Notes under the pieces: model-generated | What the model was told of the DNA's origin: nothing | Seen by the model: only the letters and a program-made list of their open reading frames with translations | The model's database searches: none | Translations under genes and position numbers: made by a program | DNA from: Altericroceibacterium indicum | GTDB lineage: Bacteria > Pseudomonadota > Alphaproteobacteria > Sphingomonadales > Sphingomonadaceae | Assembly (NCBI RefSeq): GCF_009828105.1 | Contig: NZ_WTYQ01000002.1 | Location: forward strand, 1 to 64,000 | Direction of reading: 5' to 3' | Length of the DNA: 64,000 nt | Shown: positions 37,057 through 47,511 of the stretch, piece after piece | Layout of the letters: each line of letters opens with the position of its first letter | Numbering within the stretch: position 1 is the stretch's first letter

Positions 37057-37674
37057 ATGAAGATCGCTGTTTTGACGTTTGATGGTTTCAACGAGCTGGA
37101 TTCTTTTGTCGCGGCGACCATTCTGAACCGACTTCGGGCCAAAGGGTGGGAAGCGAGGATCACTTGCCCTACTCCGCAAGTCACCTCGATGAACGGAGTG
37201 ACGATTTCCCGGCAGGAACCGCTTGGTTTTGCGCGCAACGCGGATGCGGTGATTATTGGCAGCGGGATCAAGACCCGTGAGATTGCGCAGGATACGCAGC
37301 TTCTGGCTGAGCTTGCACTTGATCCGGCGCGTCAGCTCATCGGCGCGCAATGTTCGGGCACTTTACTGCTGGCCAAGCTTGGGCTGGTGGGTGAGCTTCC
37401 CGCCTGCACGGACCTCACCACTAAGCCATGGGTCGTGGAAGCGGGGGTAAAAGTGCTCGACACGCCGTTCGTGGCCCATGGCAATGTCGCCACCGCTGGC
37501 GGCTGTCTGGCGGCGCAATATCTGGCCTGCTGGATGATTGCGCGCGGTGCTGGTCGGCAAGATGCGATAGACGCGATGCATTATGTCGCGCCAGTGGGTG
37601 AAAAACAGGCCTATATCGATCGTGCGATGGCGGCGGTGATGCCCTTTGTAGACGCCGAAGCTGTCATGGCCTGA
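37057..37674 (+). CDS. DJ-1/PfpI family protein
   Basis: A 205-residue protein with the class I glutamine amidotransferase-like fold. The ATG at 37057 is chosen because AAGGAA precedes it and MKIAVLTFDGFNELD is the standard N-terminus. The nucleophile-elbow Cys is in IGAQCSGTLLLAKLG near residue 105. The family includes chaperones, glyoxalases and isonitrile hydratase-like enzymes; the exact role is not clear. Confidence 0.88.
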   Translation: MKIAVLTFDGFNELDSFVAATILNRLRAKGWEARITCPTPQVTSMNGVTISRQEPLGFARNADAVIIGSGIKTREIAQDTQLLAELALDPARQLIGAQCSGTLLLAKLGLVGELPACTDLTTKPWVVEAGVKVLDTPFVAHGNVATAGGCLAAQYLACWMIARGAGRQDAIDAMHYVAPVGEKQAYIDRAMAAVMPFVDAEAVMA

Positions 37675-37680
37675 GCCGCC

Positions 37681-38280
37681 TCAGCCCGCCATCGGGCGGC
37701 GCGCCCGCAGGGCCTGTGCCAATGTGCCTTCATCGAGATAATCCAGCTCCCCACCAACGGGCAATCCGTGGGCGAGCTGGGTGATCCGCACAGGCATTCC
37801 ATCCATCTTTTCAGCGATGTAATGCGCGGTGGTTTGGCCTTCCAACGTGGCATTCATCGCCAGCACCACTTCATCAATCCCGCCGTTCTGCACCCGTTCG
37901 AGCAGGGCACCGATCGACAAATCTTCGGGCCGCACGCCATCAAGGGCGGAAAGCTTGCCACCCAGCACATGGTAGCGGCCGGTGAACAGACGCGCGCGGT
38001 CCAGTGCCCACAGGTCAGCCACATCTTCCACCACGCAAATCTGGCGCTGATCGCGGCGGGTATCGGCACAGATGCCGCAGGGGTTCTGCGTATCCACATT
38101 GCCGCATATGGCGCATTCCACCAGCGTATCGCGCACTGCGGCCAGCGCTTCGAGCAATTGCGGCAGAGCCGTTTCACGCCGTTTGACCAGCCACAGCACA
38201 GCGCGCCGTGCAGAACGGGGGCCAAGCCCCGGAAGGCGGGACAATGAAGCGGAAAGCGCGTCGATCTCTTGCGATGCCAT
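37681..38280 (-). CDS. recR: Recombination protein RecR
   Basis: A 199-residue protein from the ATG at 38280 ([20 protein letters not shown]). The helix-hairpin-helix is [18 protein letters not shown]. The zinc finger has four Cys ([18 protein letters not shown]). A Toprim domain follows ([15 protein letters not shown]) and the C-terminus has the [15 protein letters not shown]-like block. RecR works with RecF and RecO in gap repair. It is divergent from fmt with 52 bases between start codons. Confidence 0.96.
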   Translation of the reverse strand: MASQEIDALSASLSRLPGLGPRSARRAVLWLVKRRETALPQLLEALAAVRDTLVECAICGNVDTQNPCGICADTRRDQRQICVVEDVADLWALDRARLFTGRYHVLGGKLSALDGVRPEDLSIGALLERVQNGGIDEVVLAMNATLEGQTTAHYIAEKMDGMPVRITQLAHGLPVGGELDYLDEGTLAQALRARRPMAG

Positions 38281-38332
38281 AGTGGGGCAGATAGGGCGTT
38301 CTGAAGAATTTAGGAAGGCCTCGCCACACCAT

Positions 38333-39238
38333 ATGCGCATCATCTTTATGGGAACGCCCGATTTTGCGGTGCCCACCCTCACCGCTCTTGCCGAAGCGAA
38401 CCACACGATTGTGGCCGTTTACACCCAGCCGCCGCGCCCAGCGGGCCGGGGCAAAAAGCTCCAACCCTCCCCCGTTCAGCGCGAAGCGGAAAGGCTGGGA
38501 ATTGAAGTTCGTTATCCCGCATCGCTGAAAGATGTGGCGGTTCAGGCTGATTTTCTGGCACTGGAAGCCGATCTGGCGGTTGTGGCCGCTTATGGTCTGA
38601 TTTTGCCCAAGGTCATTCTGGACGCACCCGCCCATGGCTGCTTGAATGTGCATGGCTCAATCCTGCCGCATTGGCGGGGGGCCGCACCTGTGCAACGAGC
38701 CATTCTGGCAGGTGATCCGGTGACCGGGATCACCATTATGCAAATGGCTGAAGGGCTGGATACCGGCGACATGATCGCCACCGTGCGGACCCCGATTGAA
38801 GACAAGACCGCAGGGCAATTGACTGAAGAACTGGCCGAACTCGGCGCGCAATTGATGGTCGGCACGCTGATTGATCTCGAAGCGCTGCATCCTGTCGCTC
38901 AGGATGACAAAGAAGCAACCTACGCGGCAAAAATCGCCAAAAGCGAAGCCCGGATGGATTTCTCCAAGCCTGCTGAATTGCTCGAACGCGAAGTGCGCGC
39001 TTTTGCTCCCTTCCCCGGCGCATGGTTCCAGCTTGATGGCGAGCGGGTCAAAGTGCTGGAAGCCCATGTGATTGGCATGAACGGCGCTGCGGGAACAGTG
39101 TTGGATGATCAGTTCACCATCGCTTGCGGCAATGCCGCGCTTCGCCCTGTGCGCATCCAGCGCGCTGGCAAGCCTGTGATGGATACAGAAGCCTTTCTAC
39201 GCGGCAAATCTATTCCTGTGGGGACGGTGCTGGCGTGA
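38333..39238 (+). CDS. fmt: Methionyl-tRNA formyltransferase
   Basis: A 301-residue enzyme from the ATG at 38333 ([16 protein letters not shown]). The formyltransferase core contains the [16 protein letters not shown] catalytic block with the HGS(I/L)LP signature and Asp in GLDTGDM. The C-terminal OB domain binds tRNA. It transfers formyl from 10-formyl-THF to Met-tRNA. The stop overlaps the truA start by 4 bases (GTGA), so they form an operon. Confidence 0.97.
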   Translation: MRIIFMGTPDFAVPTLTALAEANHTIVAVYTQPPRPAGRGKKLQPSPVQREAERLGIEVRYPASLKDVAVQADFLALEADLAVVAAYGLILPKVILDAPAHGCLNVHGSILPHWRGAAPVQRAILAGDPVTGITIMQMAEGLDTGDMIATVRTPIEDKTAGQLTEELAELGAQLMVGTLIDLEALHPVAQDDKEATYAAKIAKSEARMDFSKPAELLEREVRAFAPFPGAWFQLDGERVKVLEAHVIGMNGAAGTVLDDQFTIACGNAALRPVRIQRAGKPVMDTEAFLRGKSIPVGTVLA

Positions 39239-39984
39239 CACGGTTTGCCCTGAGGATTGAATTTGATGGCGGCCCCTTCATGGGCCTCCAGCGGCAGGCC
39301 ACTGGGCCGACTGTTCAACAATCGCTGGAAGATGCAGCCTTCGCCATCACCGGCGAGCAGGTAACGTTGCATAGTGCAGGACGGACGGATTCGGGCGTGC
39401 ACGCACTGGCCATGCGCAGCCATATTGATATTCAAAAACCCTTTGAGCCTAAACGATTAATGGCTGCTCTGAATGGTAAAATGCGGCCTGATCCGGTGGT
39501 GGTGACAGCATGCACCATCAAGCCGGACGATTGGCACGCGCGCTTTTCCTGTATCGGCCGGGCTTATGAATATCGCATTTGTAATCGTCCCGCGCCATTG
39601 ACGCTTGATCGTGGTCACGCATGGCATATTGCTCAGCCATTGGATCATCAGGCGATGCATGAAGCCGCGCAATCCCTGATCGGCCTGCATGATTTCACCA
39701 CCTTCCGTTCCGTCCATTGCCAATCGGCCAGTCCGGTTAAAACACTTGATCGGCTGGATGTGCGGCGTGAAGGCGAATGGGTGATTATCGAAGCCGCCGC
39801 ACGCAGTTTTCTGCACCATCAGGTCCGTTCCATGGTCGGTTGCCTTGCCATGGTCGGCCGGGGGCAATGGGCGGTAGAACAGATGGCCAAGGCTCTGGAA
39901 GCGCGGGATCGTCAGGCGCTAGGCCTCAACGCCCCGCCTGATGGCCTGTATTTCGTGAAAGCCATATATCCAGACGAGGAGTAG
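39235..39984 (+). CDS. truA: tRNA pseudouridine synthase A
   Basis: A 249-residue enzyme. The GTG at 39235 is chosen because it overlaps the fmt stop and gives [18 protein letters not shown], the normal N-terminus. The catalytic Asp is in [12 protein letters not shown]. The [20 protein letters not shown] and [19 protein letters not shown] blocks follow. It makes pseudouridine at positions 38-40 of tRNAs. It is downstream of fmt and followed by a REP-type palindrome. Confidence 0.97.
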   Translation: MTRFALRIEFDGGPFMGLQRQATGPTVQQSLEDAAFAITGEQVTLHSAGRTDSGVHALAMRSHIDIQKPFEPKRLMAALNGKMRPDPVVVTACTIKPDDWHARFSCIGRAYEYRICNRPAPLTLDRGHAWHIAQPLDHQAMHEAAQSLIGLHDFTTFRSVHCQSASPVKTLDRLDVRREGEWVIIEAAARSFLHHQVRSMVGCLAMVGRGQWAVEQMAKALEARDRQALGLNAPPDGLYFVKAIYPDEE

Positions 39985-40039
39985 AGGCCTCAGCCTGCCC
40001 GCGATTCTCGCGTAGGCAGAGCCAAGAAACTCATTTGCC

Positions 40040-40122
40040 TCGTCATTCCCGCGCAGGCGGGAATCTAGCACCGCTCGCTCGCTCGTTTCCATTCTGGATT
40101 CCCGCCTGCGCGGGAATGACGA
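40040..40122. repeat. REP/BIME-type inverted repeat
   Basis: Two perfectly inverted 26-base arms (40040-40065 and 40097-40122) flank a 31-base centre. Each arm contains the palindromic core CCCGCGCAGGCGGG. This type of dispersed intergenic palindrome is common in alphaproteobacterial genomes. It lies between the end of truA and the end of cobS and may also stop transcription from both sides. Confidence 0.85.
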
Positions 40123-40175
40123 AATGGTATCTACGACAATGACGAATTGGCGTTCACGGAAATGACGATGTGATC

Positions 40176-41165
40176 TTAAGCCTTGCTGACAACGCTTTCA
40201 GGCAGATCCACACCAAACACGCGCTGGTAATATTCTGCTACCAGCATGCGCTCAGCCTCATCACATTTGTTGAGGAAGGATAGGCGGAAAGCAAAGCCCA
40301 GATCGCCGAGGATTTCGGTGTTCTGCGCCCAGCTAATCACCGTCCGCGGGCTCATCACGGTGGAGATATCCCCATTCACGAAACCCTGACGCGACAGGTC
40401 TGCCACGCGAATCATGTTGGCCACGGTTTCCTTATCCAGCGTGGTCTTGGCTGAAACGATGTTCAGTTCCGTTTCCGCTGGCAGATAGTTCAGCCCAACG
40501 ACCATGTTCCAGCGGTCCATCTGGCCCTGGTTGATTGCCTGCGTGCCATGATAAAGGCCGCTGGTGTCACCAAGACCAACAGTATTGGAAGTGGCGAACA
40601 GGCGGAAGAAAGGATTGGGACGGATCACCCGGTTCTGATCGAGCAGTGTCAGCTTACCGGCCGTTTCCAGCACACGCTGGATCACGAACATCACATCAGG
40701 GCGGCCTGCGTCATATTCGTCAAATACCAGAGCAACCGGGTGCTGGAGTGCCCATGGCAGCAAGCCTTCACGAAATTCCGTTACCTGCAAACCATCACGC
40801 AGCACAATCGCATCACGGCCCACAAGATCGATACGGCTGATATGCGCATCCAGGTTGATGCGCACGCATGGCCAGTTAAGACGCGCTGCCACTTGTTCAA
40901 TATGAGTCGATTTACCCGTACCGTGATAGCCCTGCACCATCACGCGGCGGTTATGCGCAAAGCCCGCCAGAATTGCGAGAGTGGTATCCGGGTCAAACAC
41001 GTAACTATCATCAACATCAGGCACGCGTTCATCGGCTTTGGAAAAAGCCGGAACTTTCATGTCGATATCGATGCCAAAAGTCTGGCGCACATCCATTTCA
41101 ATGTCAGGTGCGGCCAGGATGGTGGTGTCAGCGTTATGGGGCTTGGTTTCGGTCATATTGTTCAT
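40176..41165 (-). CDS. cobS: Cobaltochelatase CobS-type AAA+ ATPase
   Basis: A 329-residue AAA+ protein from the ATG at 41165 (a second ATG at 41156 is possible). Walker A is [18 protein letters not shown] near residue 95; Walker B is [16 protein letters not shown]. The sensor region is [21 protein letters not shown]. In the aerobic pathway CobS acts with CobT and CobN to insert cobalt into the corrin ring. The usual neighbour cobT is not next to it in this window; a J-domain gene and bolA lie upstream, as in many alphaproteobacteria. Confidence 0.93.
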   Translation of the reverse strand: MNNMTETKPHNADTTILAAPDIEMDVRQTFGIDIDMKVPAFSKADERVPDVDDSYVFDPDTTLAILAGFAHNRRVMVQGYHGTGKSTHIEQVAARLNWPCVRINLDAHISRIDLVGRDAIVLRDGLQVTEFREGLLPWALQHPVALVFDEYDAGRPDVMFVIQRVLETAGKLTLLDQNRVIRPNPFFRLFATSNTVGLGDTSGLYHGTQAINQGQMDRWNMVVGLNYLPAETELNIVSAKTTLDKETVANMIRVADLSRQGFVNGDISTVMSPRTVISWAQNTEILGDLGFAFRLSFLNKCDEAERMLVAEYYQRVFGVDLPESVVSKA

Positions 41166-41309
41166 GGCAGCGCTTGAGTAGACGTGGAGGCGAGCGGCTG
41201 CAACATGGAAAGCACGTAAATGCTCTGGCCCCGGCCCTGCTGTGTTGCCCTTCCCCATTCAACGGAGAGTGAAGCAAGCTGCGAAGCCCTTGGCAACAAT
41301 TGAAATGGT

Positions 41310-41897
41310 TCAGACAAAAGCGGCCGCCCGGCGCAGGAGCTGATAGGCTTCCACCACCCGCTGCAATCGGGCTTCATGCTGGCGATCCCCACCATTGCGG
41401 TCTGGGTGATATTGCCGCACCAATTCGGAATAACGCCGGCGGAGAGTGGGCTGATCCGTGTCTGAGGCAAGGCCCATCACGGTCAGCGCATCGCGTTCCT
41501 GCGGGGTGAAGCGGCCATGGTCGGCATTCATTGCCGCCGCCCTGCGCCTTATATCACGCGCTCGCCCGTTGATTGCGTCGAGCGGATCATCATAATCGGC
41601 CCAGCGCGGCGTATCGGCGCCCATGCCTTGATAGACCCGGTTTTCCGTCCGCCATCCGGCAGTGGGGGCCTGTGCATCGAGAATTTCTTCCGCGCTCATC
41701 CCCTCAAACCAGTCATAGCCAGCGTTGAATTCGCGCACATGATCGAGGCAGAACCAACGATAATTACCCGGCCCGTCAAAACCTGGGCCAGAGGAACCGG
41801 GCGCACGAAATTCTCCCGCTGCGATGCAGCCGGGTCTTTCACACTGTCTACCTTCGGACTCAAATCGGCCATGGAACTTTGTCGTCTTCACGCTCAT
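41310..41897 (-). CDS. J-domain (DnaJ-like) protein
   Basis: A 195-residue protein with a C-terminal J domain (about 130-190: DALTVMGLASDTDQPTLRRRYSELVRQYHPDRNGG) carrying the HPD tripeptide. The N-terminal half (CERPGCIAAGEFRAP, NYRWFCLDHVREFN) has paired Cys/His that may bind zinc. The HPD motif would activate an Hsp70. It is upstream of cobS on the same strand and overlaps no coding region of the divergent bolA gene. Confidence 0.9.
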   Translation of the reverse strand: MSVKTTKFHGRFESEGRQCERPGCIAAGEFRAPGSSGPGFDGPGNYRWFCLDHVREFNAGYDWFEGMSAEEILDAQAPTAGWRTENRVYQGMGADTPRWADYDDPLDAINGRARDIRRRAAAMNADHGRFTPQERDALTVMGLASDTDQPTLRRRYSELVRQYHPDRNGGDRQHEARLQRVVEAYQLLRRAAAFV

Positions 41898-41941
41898 TAG
41901 GATGGGGACAGAATGCCCCGTTGAAAACCCCTGAGGATATT

Positions 41942-42229
41942 ATGGCCGGACCGTTAGAGACAGAAATCCACAATTTACTGACCAATAGCTTCAAGCCAGA
42001 CCGGCTCGAAGTGATTAACGATAGCGCCATGCATTCAGGCCATTCGGGCGATGATGGCAGCGGGGAATCCCATTTCACCGTGGTGATTGAAAGCGCTGAA
42101 TTTTCAGGCAAAAGCCGCCTCCAGCGCCAGCGCATGGTCAATCATGCGCTGGGCGATATTCCCGGTGAACGGGTTCACGCCCTGGCCATTCGCGCCTTCG
42201 CGCCGGATGATGCACAAAAAGGCGCGTGA
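41942..42229 (+). CDS. bolA: BolA family protein
   Basis: A 95-residue protein from the ATG at 41942. The family pattern is present: IHNLLTNSFKPDRLEVINDSAMHSGHSG, then SHFTVVIESAEFSGKSRLQRQRMVNHALGD and a final HALAIRA strand. BolA proteins pair with monothiol glutaredoxins in Fe-S handling. The divergent partner is the J-domain gene; the next gene is 3 bases downstream. Confidence 0.93.
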   Translation: MAGPLETEIHNLLTNSFKPDRLEVINDSAMHSGHSGDDGSGESHFTVVIESAEFSGKSRLQRQRMVNHALGDIPGERVHALAIRAFAPDDAQKGA

Positions 42230-42232
42230 GCC

Positions 42233-42949
42233 ATGGCCTATGATCTTTGGTATTGGCCCACACTTCCCGGCCGAGGGGAGTTTGTCCGGCTTGCACTCGA
42301 AGCTGCCCAAATTCCTTACAAGGATCGCGCCCGCGAGGTTGAGGATGGCTTTTCAGCAATCCCTCAGCATCTCGATGCCATGGACACACGCCATGCTTTC
42401 GCGGTGCCACTGCTGGAAACCGGCAGTGAGAGCATCGCGCAAACGCCCAATATCCTGCTTTTTCTTGCGCAGGAACACGGACTTGGCCCCAAAGATGCTG
42501 CTGGCATTCGCTATTTGAACCAGCTCCAGTGTGACATTGCCGATATGGTGGAAGAAGTGCACGCGGTGCATCACCCTATTTCCACCAGCCTCTATTACGA
42601 GGATCAGAAAGACGCGGCGAAACTGGCGGCGAAACATTTCCGCGAAGAACGCATTCCCAAATATCTGAGCCATTTTGAACGTGTCGCTTCTGCCCATGAT
42701 GGTGACTGGCTTTTGAGCGGCGAAGATTGGTCCACCGGCGACACGTCCATCGCTTATCTACTGGATGGCCTCCATTTCATGTTCCCCAAGCGCATGAACG
42801 CTTTGGCACCAGAGTACCCCCGCCTCCACAGCATCCGCGATCAGATCTTCGCGCTGGACGCTATCGCGGCCTATCGTTCCTCAGATCGCTGCGCCTCCTT
42901 TGGCACCGAAGGCATTTTCCGCAATTATCCGGAGCTTGATGCAGGATGA
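42233..42949 (+). CDS. Glutathione S-transferase
   Basis: A 238-residue soluble protein. The thioredoxin-like N-terminus (LWYWPTLPGRGEFVRLALEAA) has a Tyr/Trp-Pro pattern and the FAVPLLETG cis-Pro motif, then the SIAQTPNILLFLA glutathione-binding block. The C-terminal helical domain follows (about 90-235). The layout suggests an alpha/pi- or sigma-like GST. Its stop overlaps the start of the pirin gene by 4 bases (ATGA). Confidence 0.88.
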   Translation: MAYDLWYWPTLPGRGEFVRLALEAAQIPYKDRAREVEDGFSAIPQHLDAMDTRHAFAVPLLETGSESIAQTPNILLFLAQEHGLGPKDAAGIRYLNQLQCDIADMVEEVHAVHHPISTSLYYEDQKDAAKLAAKHFREERIPKYLSHFERVASAHDGDWLLSGEDWSTGDTSIAYLLDGLHFMFPKRMNALAPEYPRLHSIRDQIFALDAIAAYRSSDRCASFGTEGIFRNYPELDAG

Positions 42950-43830
42950 CTATTATCCAGACCCTGACCCCGACCAGCCATGATTTAGGCGGCTTCACTG
43001 TCCGCCGTGCGCTCCCCGCGCGGAAGCGAACCATGGTGGGGCCGTTTATCTTCGTCGATGAATTTGGCCCGGCAGAATTGGCCTTGGGGCAGGCGATGGA
43101 TGTCCGCCCGCACCCGCATATCAATCTGGCTACGGTTACATGGCTGTTCGAAGGGGCGATTGACCACCGTGACAGTATCGGATCATTTGCCACCATCCGC
43201 CCCGGACAGGTCAATCTGATGACCGCTGGCAGCGGCATCACCCATTCCGAACGCACGCCCCCGGAAGAACGCAGCGGCCGACCCAAGCTCTATGGAATGC
43301 AGACATGGCTGGCCCTGCCTGATGGCCAGGAAGAAATCGCCCCCGCGTTTGAGGGCATTGCCGACCTGCCTATGCTGGAAGATAATGGTGTGACGGCAAA
43401 AGTCATCATGGGTTCGCTGTGGGGCAAATGCGCCCCCACCACGACCTATTGCGACACGATTTATGCTGAGATCATGCTGCAAGCGGCGAGCTATATTCCG
43501 ATTGATGCCCGCAGCGAAGAGCGCGCGGTCATGCTCGTCGGCGGCGATGCCAGCATTGATGGGCAGGAGATGGAATTGTTTAGCCTGCTCATACTGAAAC
43601 CGGGTGAACCGATGACCATGCGCAGCACAAATGGTGGCCGGGTCATGCTGCTGGGTGGCGAAGCCTTTTCTACCAAGCGGCATGTGTTCTGGAACTTCGT
43701 CAGCTCCTCCCGCGATCGGATCAATCAGGCCAAGGAAGACTGGCGCGAAGGCCGTTTTGCTGTGGTGCCGGGCGATGAAGATGAACGTATTCCCCTCCCC
43801 GAAAAACCCAAAACGGTGAGCTACCTTTAA
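42946..43830 (+). CDS. Pirin family protein
   Basis: A 294-residue bicupin. The N-terminal cupin has the HPHINLATVTWLFEGAIDHRDSIG motif with His ligands and GQVNLMTAGSGITHSE. The C-terminal pirin cupin follows (EIMLQAASYIPIDAR, LLILKPGEP). Pirins are iron-containing, with quercetinase activity in some members. It is translationally coupled to the GST gene. Confidence 0.93.
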   Translation: MTIIQTLTPTSHDLGGFTVRRALPARKRTMVGPFIFVDEFGPAELALGQAMDVRPHPHINLATVTWLFEGAIDHRDSIGSFATIRPGQVNLMTAGSGITHSERTPPEERSGRPKLYGMQTWLALPDGQEEIAPAFEGIADLPMLEDNGVTAKVIMGSLWGKCAPTTTYCDTIYAEIMLQAASYIPIDARSEERAVMLVGGDASIDGQEMELFSLLILKPGEPMTMRSTNGGRVMLLGGEAFSTKRHVFWNFVSSSRDRINQAKEDWREGRFAVVPGDEDERIPLPEKPKTVSYL

Positions 43831-43985
43831 CCACCTTCTGGGCCTGCCTGAGAGGATAATCGACAGGTCGCACTCTTGCCGTTAAAGCTTGCGCGCCCCA
43901 AATCTCCGCATTGAGGCCGGTTTGTCCCATGCGTGGGTCTGCTGGCCTGCCCCAACTGCCGCTGAGCGAACATTTAAAAACCTCT

Positions 43986-46900
43986 ATGCCTGATCTCTCC
44001 CGTATTCTGAACGCGTCTCAGCCGCTGACCCTCGCTTCCGTGGCCCGTGGAGCGCAGCCGCTTGTCCTGGCTGATCTGGCGCGTGCCGCCAAAGGCCGTG
44101 CAGTCTTCATCGCGCCCGATGAGCAGGCGATGAGCGCAGTGGCCGATGCAGCGCGCTTTTTTGCGCCGGAACTGGATGTGATCGAATTTCCGGCTTGGGA
44201 TTGCCTCCCTTATGACCGCGCCAGCCCCGCGCTGTCCGTCTCAGCCCGCCGTCTGTCCGCCCTGCACCGCCTGCAAGCAGGCTCAACGGGCGCACAACTT
44301 GTCGTAACCACGGTCAATGCCGTTACCCAGCGTGTCCTCACACCTTTCCGCATCCGTGAATATGTGCGGGAGCTGAAAGCGGGCGTTGAGATCGGTCATG
44401 AAAGCCTGACCGGCCTGCTCCGTCGCCAAGGCTATGCGCGGGTGGATACGGTGGTGGATGCAGGCGATTTCGCCGTGCGCGGGTCTATCTTTGACATTTA
44501 CCCGTCCGGTCTGGATCAGGGTTTGCGGCTCGATTTCTTTGGTGATGAGCTGGAAAGCCTGCGCCTGTTCGATCCGGCCACTCAGCGTACCACTGCCACA
44601 CTGGACCATCACCTGCTGCTTCCGGCCAGCGAAGCCTTGCTCGATGATGACACGATCAAACGCTTCCGCAGCCGCTATCGGGAGAAATTCGGCGCCAATG
44701 CGACCGGCGATCCGCTCTATCAGGCGGTGAGCGAAGGCCGCCGCCTTGCGGGCATGGAACATTGGCTGCCCATGTTCGAAGAAAAGCTCGCCACTTTATT
44801 CGATCACCTTGCCTCGAATGACGTGATTGTGATTGATAATGGTGCGCTTCAAGCCGGTGAAGAGCGCTTCACCGACATTGCCGATTACCGCAAGCAACGT
44901 GCCGATACGGCAGGCCAGGCAGCCGGCTCCTACCGCCCGCTACCACAGGATGCGCTCTATCTCAGCCCGGAAGAATTTGCGGCCAAAATTGGCGAATGGC
45001 CAGTCCACCGCACCGGCATCTTTGCCGAACCGGAAAGCGACCGGGTGATGGATTTCGGGTTCAAATCGGCCCGCGATTTCACCCCTGAACGCTCGCAAGG
45101 CGTGAATGTCTATGAAGCGGCAGCAAAATTCCTCAAAGGCGTAGGCGTTCAGGGCCGCAGACCACTGCTGGCCGCCTATTCCAAGGGTTCGCGCAGCCGC
45201 ATTGCTTCGATCATTGAGGAAGCAGGCACGCCGCTTGCACTGGTCGAGAGTTGGCAGGAAGCGCTCGGCGCATCGGCCAAGGGCAAAGCGGCAGCGATGA
45301 TCCTGCCGCTCGACACCGGCTTTTCCAACGATCAGATTGAAGTCATCACAGAGCAGGATCTGCTGGGTGATCGCCTGGTCCGCCGGCGCAAGAAGAAGAA
45401 GGATTCCGACGCTTTTCTGGCCGAGCTACAAGCGCTCAGTCGGGGTGATCTGGTGGTCCATATGGACCATGGCATCGGCAAATATCTCGGCCTTGAACCT
45501 GTTTCGGTTGGCAAGAGCCAGCATGATTGCGTGATGCTGCAATATCATGGCGGCGATAAGCTCTATATCCCGGTTGAGAACATCGACGTCCTCTCGCGCT
45601 ATGGGAGCAGTGAAGAAGGCGTTGGGCTTGACCGTCTCGGCGGTGAGGCATGGCAAAAACGCCGAGCGAAACTGAAAGAGCGTATTCAGGCCATTGCGGG
45701 TGAACTTCTGGCCACCGCTGCAAGGCGCGCGCTGAAACAAGCTCCCGTCATTCAACCGGAAGAAAGCTCTTATAATCAATTTGTTGATCGCTTTCCCTGG
45801 AATGAAACGGAAGATCAGGAAGCGGCTATCCAGGATGTCATGGGCGACTTGGGCGATGGCAAACCGATGGACCGCCTCGTCTGCGGTGATGTAGGTTTCG
45901 GCAAGACTGAAGTAGCCCTGCGTGCAGCCTTCATAGCGGCGATGGCCGGATATCAGGTGGTGATGATTGCCCCCACCACCCTGCTCGCTCGCCAGCATTA
46001 TCAGAACTTCTGCGACCGCTTTTCCACCTTCCCGCTCAACATTGGCCGCCTCTCCCGCCTGGTGCCCGCCAAGGAAGCCAAGGAAACGCGCGAAGGCCTC
46101 GAAAACGGCACGATCGACATTGTGGTTGGAACACATGCTATCTTATCAAAGAGCGTAAAGTTCAATCGCTTAGGCCTTGTAATTGTTGACGAAGAACAGC
46201 GTTTTGGCGTGAACCACAAGGAGAAGCTAAAGCAATTGCGGGCAGATGTGCACGTCCTCACGCTCACTGCCACGCCGATTCCGCGCACGCTGCAAATGGC
46301 TATGACCGGCCTGCGTAACCTCTCCACCATCCAGACCCCGCCAGTCGATCGCCTTGCTGTGCGAACCTATGTGATGGAATGGGATGAAATGGTGATGCGC
46401 GAAGCGCTGCTGCGCGAACATCATCGCGGCGGCCAGAGCTTCATTATCGTGCCGCGCATTTCCGACATGGCTGAGTTGGAAGAATGGATCGGCAATACGG
46501 TGCCGGAAGTGAAAGTCGTCACCGCCCATGGTCAGATGACGCCCACCGAAGTGGAAGAGCGGATGAGCGCCTTCTACGAAAAGAAATATGATGTGCTTCT
46601 CTCCACTACCATTGTGGAAAGTGGCCTGGATATTCCGTCTGCCAACACCATCATCATCCACCGTGCGGATCGTTTCGGCCTCGCCCAGCTCTATCAGTTG
46701 AGGGGCCGTGTGGGCCGTTCTAAATTGCGTGCCTATGCCTATCTCACCACGCCCAAAGACCAAACACTGCCAGAAGTGGCCGAAAAGCGCCTGAAGGTTC
46801 TCGGTGATCTCGACAGTCTTGGTGCAGGCTTCCAGCTCGCCAGCCATGATCTCGACATTCGCGGAGCCGGCAATCTGGTGGGTGATGAACAGTCCGGCCA

Positions 46901-47486
46901 TATCAAGGAAGTTGGCTTCGAACTGTACCAATCCATGCTGGAGGACGCCATTTTAGCCGTAAAGGCTGGCGATCATGGGTTGGAAAAGAGCACGTCCGGC
47001 CTGTCACCACAGATCACTGTCGATGCGCCGATCATGATCCCGGATGATTATGTGCCTGATCTCGCCGTCCGTATGGCGCTTTATCGCCGTCTGAACGATG
47101 CCGACACCAAGGCCGAGGTTGAAAGCATGGCCGCCGAAATGATCGACCGCTTCGGCGCTTTGCCGAGTGCAACATCAAACCTTATCCGCCTGATCGAAAT
47201 CAAGCATCAGGCTATCGATGCGCATATTGCGAAGATCGATGTCGGGGCACGGGGCACGCTGGTAACCTTCCACAATGACGACTTCCCCGATCCTGCCGGC
47301 CTGATCGCCTATGTGGACCGGTTGAAAGGGACCGCCAAATTGCGGCCGGATATGAAGCTTGTCATCAACCGGGCATGGGGCGACCCGCAGAGCCGCCTGA
47401 ACGGATTATACCAACTCACCAAGGGTTTGAGCGGGGTCGCCCGCAAGGCAAAAAAGCGTCAGGCCAAAGCGGAAGCCAGCGCCTGA
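43986..47486 (+). CDS. mfd: Transcription-repair coupling factor
   Basis: A 1166-residue protein from the ATG at 43986. The N-terminal UvrB-homology module has EFPAWDCLPYDRASP and GSIFDIYPSG. The RNA polymerase interaction domain includes LVVHMDHGIGKYLGL. The translocase has Walker A CGDVGFGKTEVALRAAF, the DEEQRFGV motif II and LTLTATPIPRTL motif III. The TRG motif region and C-terminal D7 domain end the protein. It removes stalled RNA polymerase and recruits UvrA. A longer in-frame start at 43911 lacks the family N-terminus. Confidence 0.97.
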   Translation: MPDLSRILNASQPLTLASVARGAQPLVLADLARAAKGRAVFIAPDEQAMSAVADAARFFAPELDVIEFPAWDCLPYDRASPALSVSARRLSALHRLQAGSTGAQLVVTTVNAVTQRVLTPFRIREYVRELKAGVEIGHESLTGLLRRQGYARVDTVVDAGDFAVRGSIFDIYPSGLDQGLRLDFFGDELESLRLFDPATQRTTATLDHHLLLPASEALLDDDTIKRFRSRYREKFGANATGDPLYQAVSEGRRLAGMEHWLPMFEEKLATLFDHLASNDVIVIDNGALQAGEERFTDIADYRKQRADTAGQAAGSYRPLPQDALYLSPEEFAAKIGEWPVHRTGIFAEPESDRVMDFGFKSARDFTPERSQGVNVYEAAAKFLKGVGVQGRRPLLAAYSKGSRSRIASIIEEAGTPLALVESWQEALGASAKGKAAAMILPLDTGFSNDQIEVITEQDLLGDRLVRRRKKKKDSDAFLAELQALSRGDLVVHMDHGIGKYLGLEPVSVGKSQHDCVMLQYHGGDKLYIPVENIDVLSRYGSSEEGVGLDRLGGEAWQKRRAKLKERIQAIAGELLATAARRALKQAPVIQPEESSYNQFVDRFPWNETEDQEAAIQDVMGDLGDGKPMDRLVCGDVGFGKTEVALRAAFIAAMAGYQVVMIAPTTLLARQHYQNFCDRFSTFPLNIGRLSRLVPAKEAKETREGLENGTIDIVVGTHAILSKSVKFNRLGLVIVDEEQRFGVNHKEKLKQLRADVHVLTLTATPIPRTLQMAMTGLRNLSTIQTPPVDRLAVRTYVMEWDEMVMREALLREHHRGGQSFIIVPRISDMAELEEWIGNTVPEVKVVTAHGQMTPTEVEERMSAFYEKKYDVLLSTTIVESGLDIPSANTIIIHRADRFGLAQLYQLRGRVGRSKLRAYAYLTTPKDQTLPEVAEKRLKVLGDLDSLGAGFQLASHDLDIRGAGNLVGDEQSGHIKEVGFELYQSMLEDAILAVKAGDHGLEKSTSGLSPQITVDAPIMIPDDYVPDLAVRMALYRRLNDADTKAEVESMAAEMIDRFGALPSATSNLIRLIEIKHQAIDAHIAKIDVGARGTLVTFHNDDFPDPAGLIAYVDRLKGTAKLRPDMKLVINRAWGDPQSRLNGLYQLTKGLSGVARKAKKRQAKAEASA

Positions 47487-47511
47487 TGCCGATGGCCTAC
47501 AGTCGCTCAAG

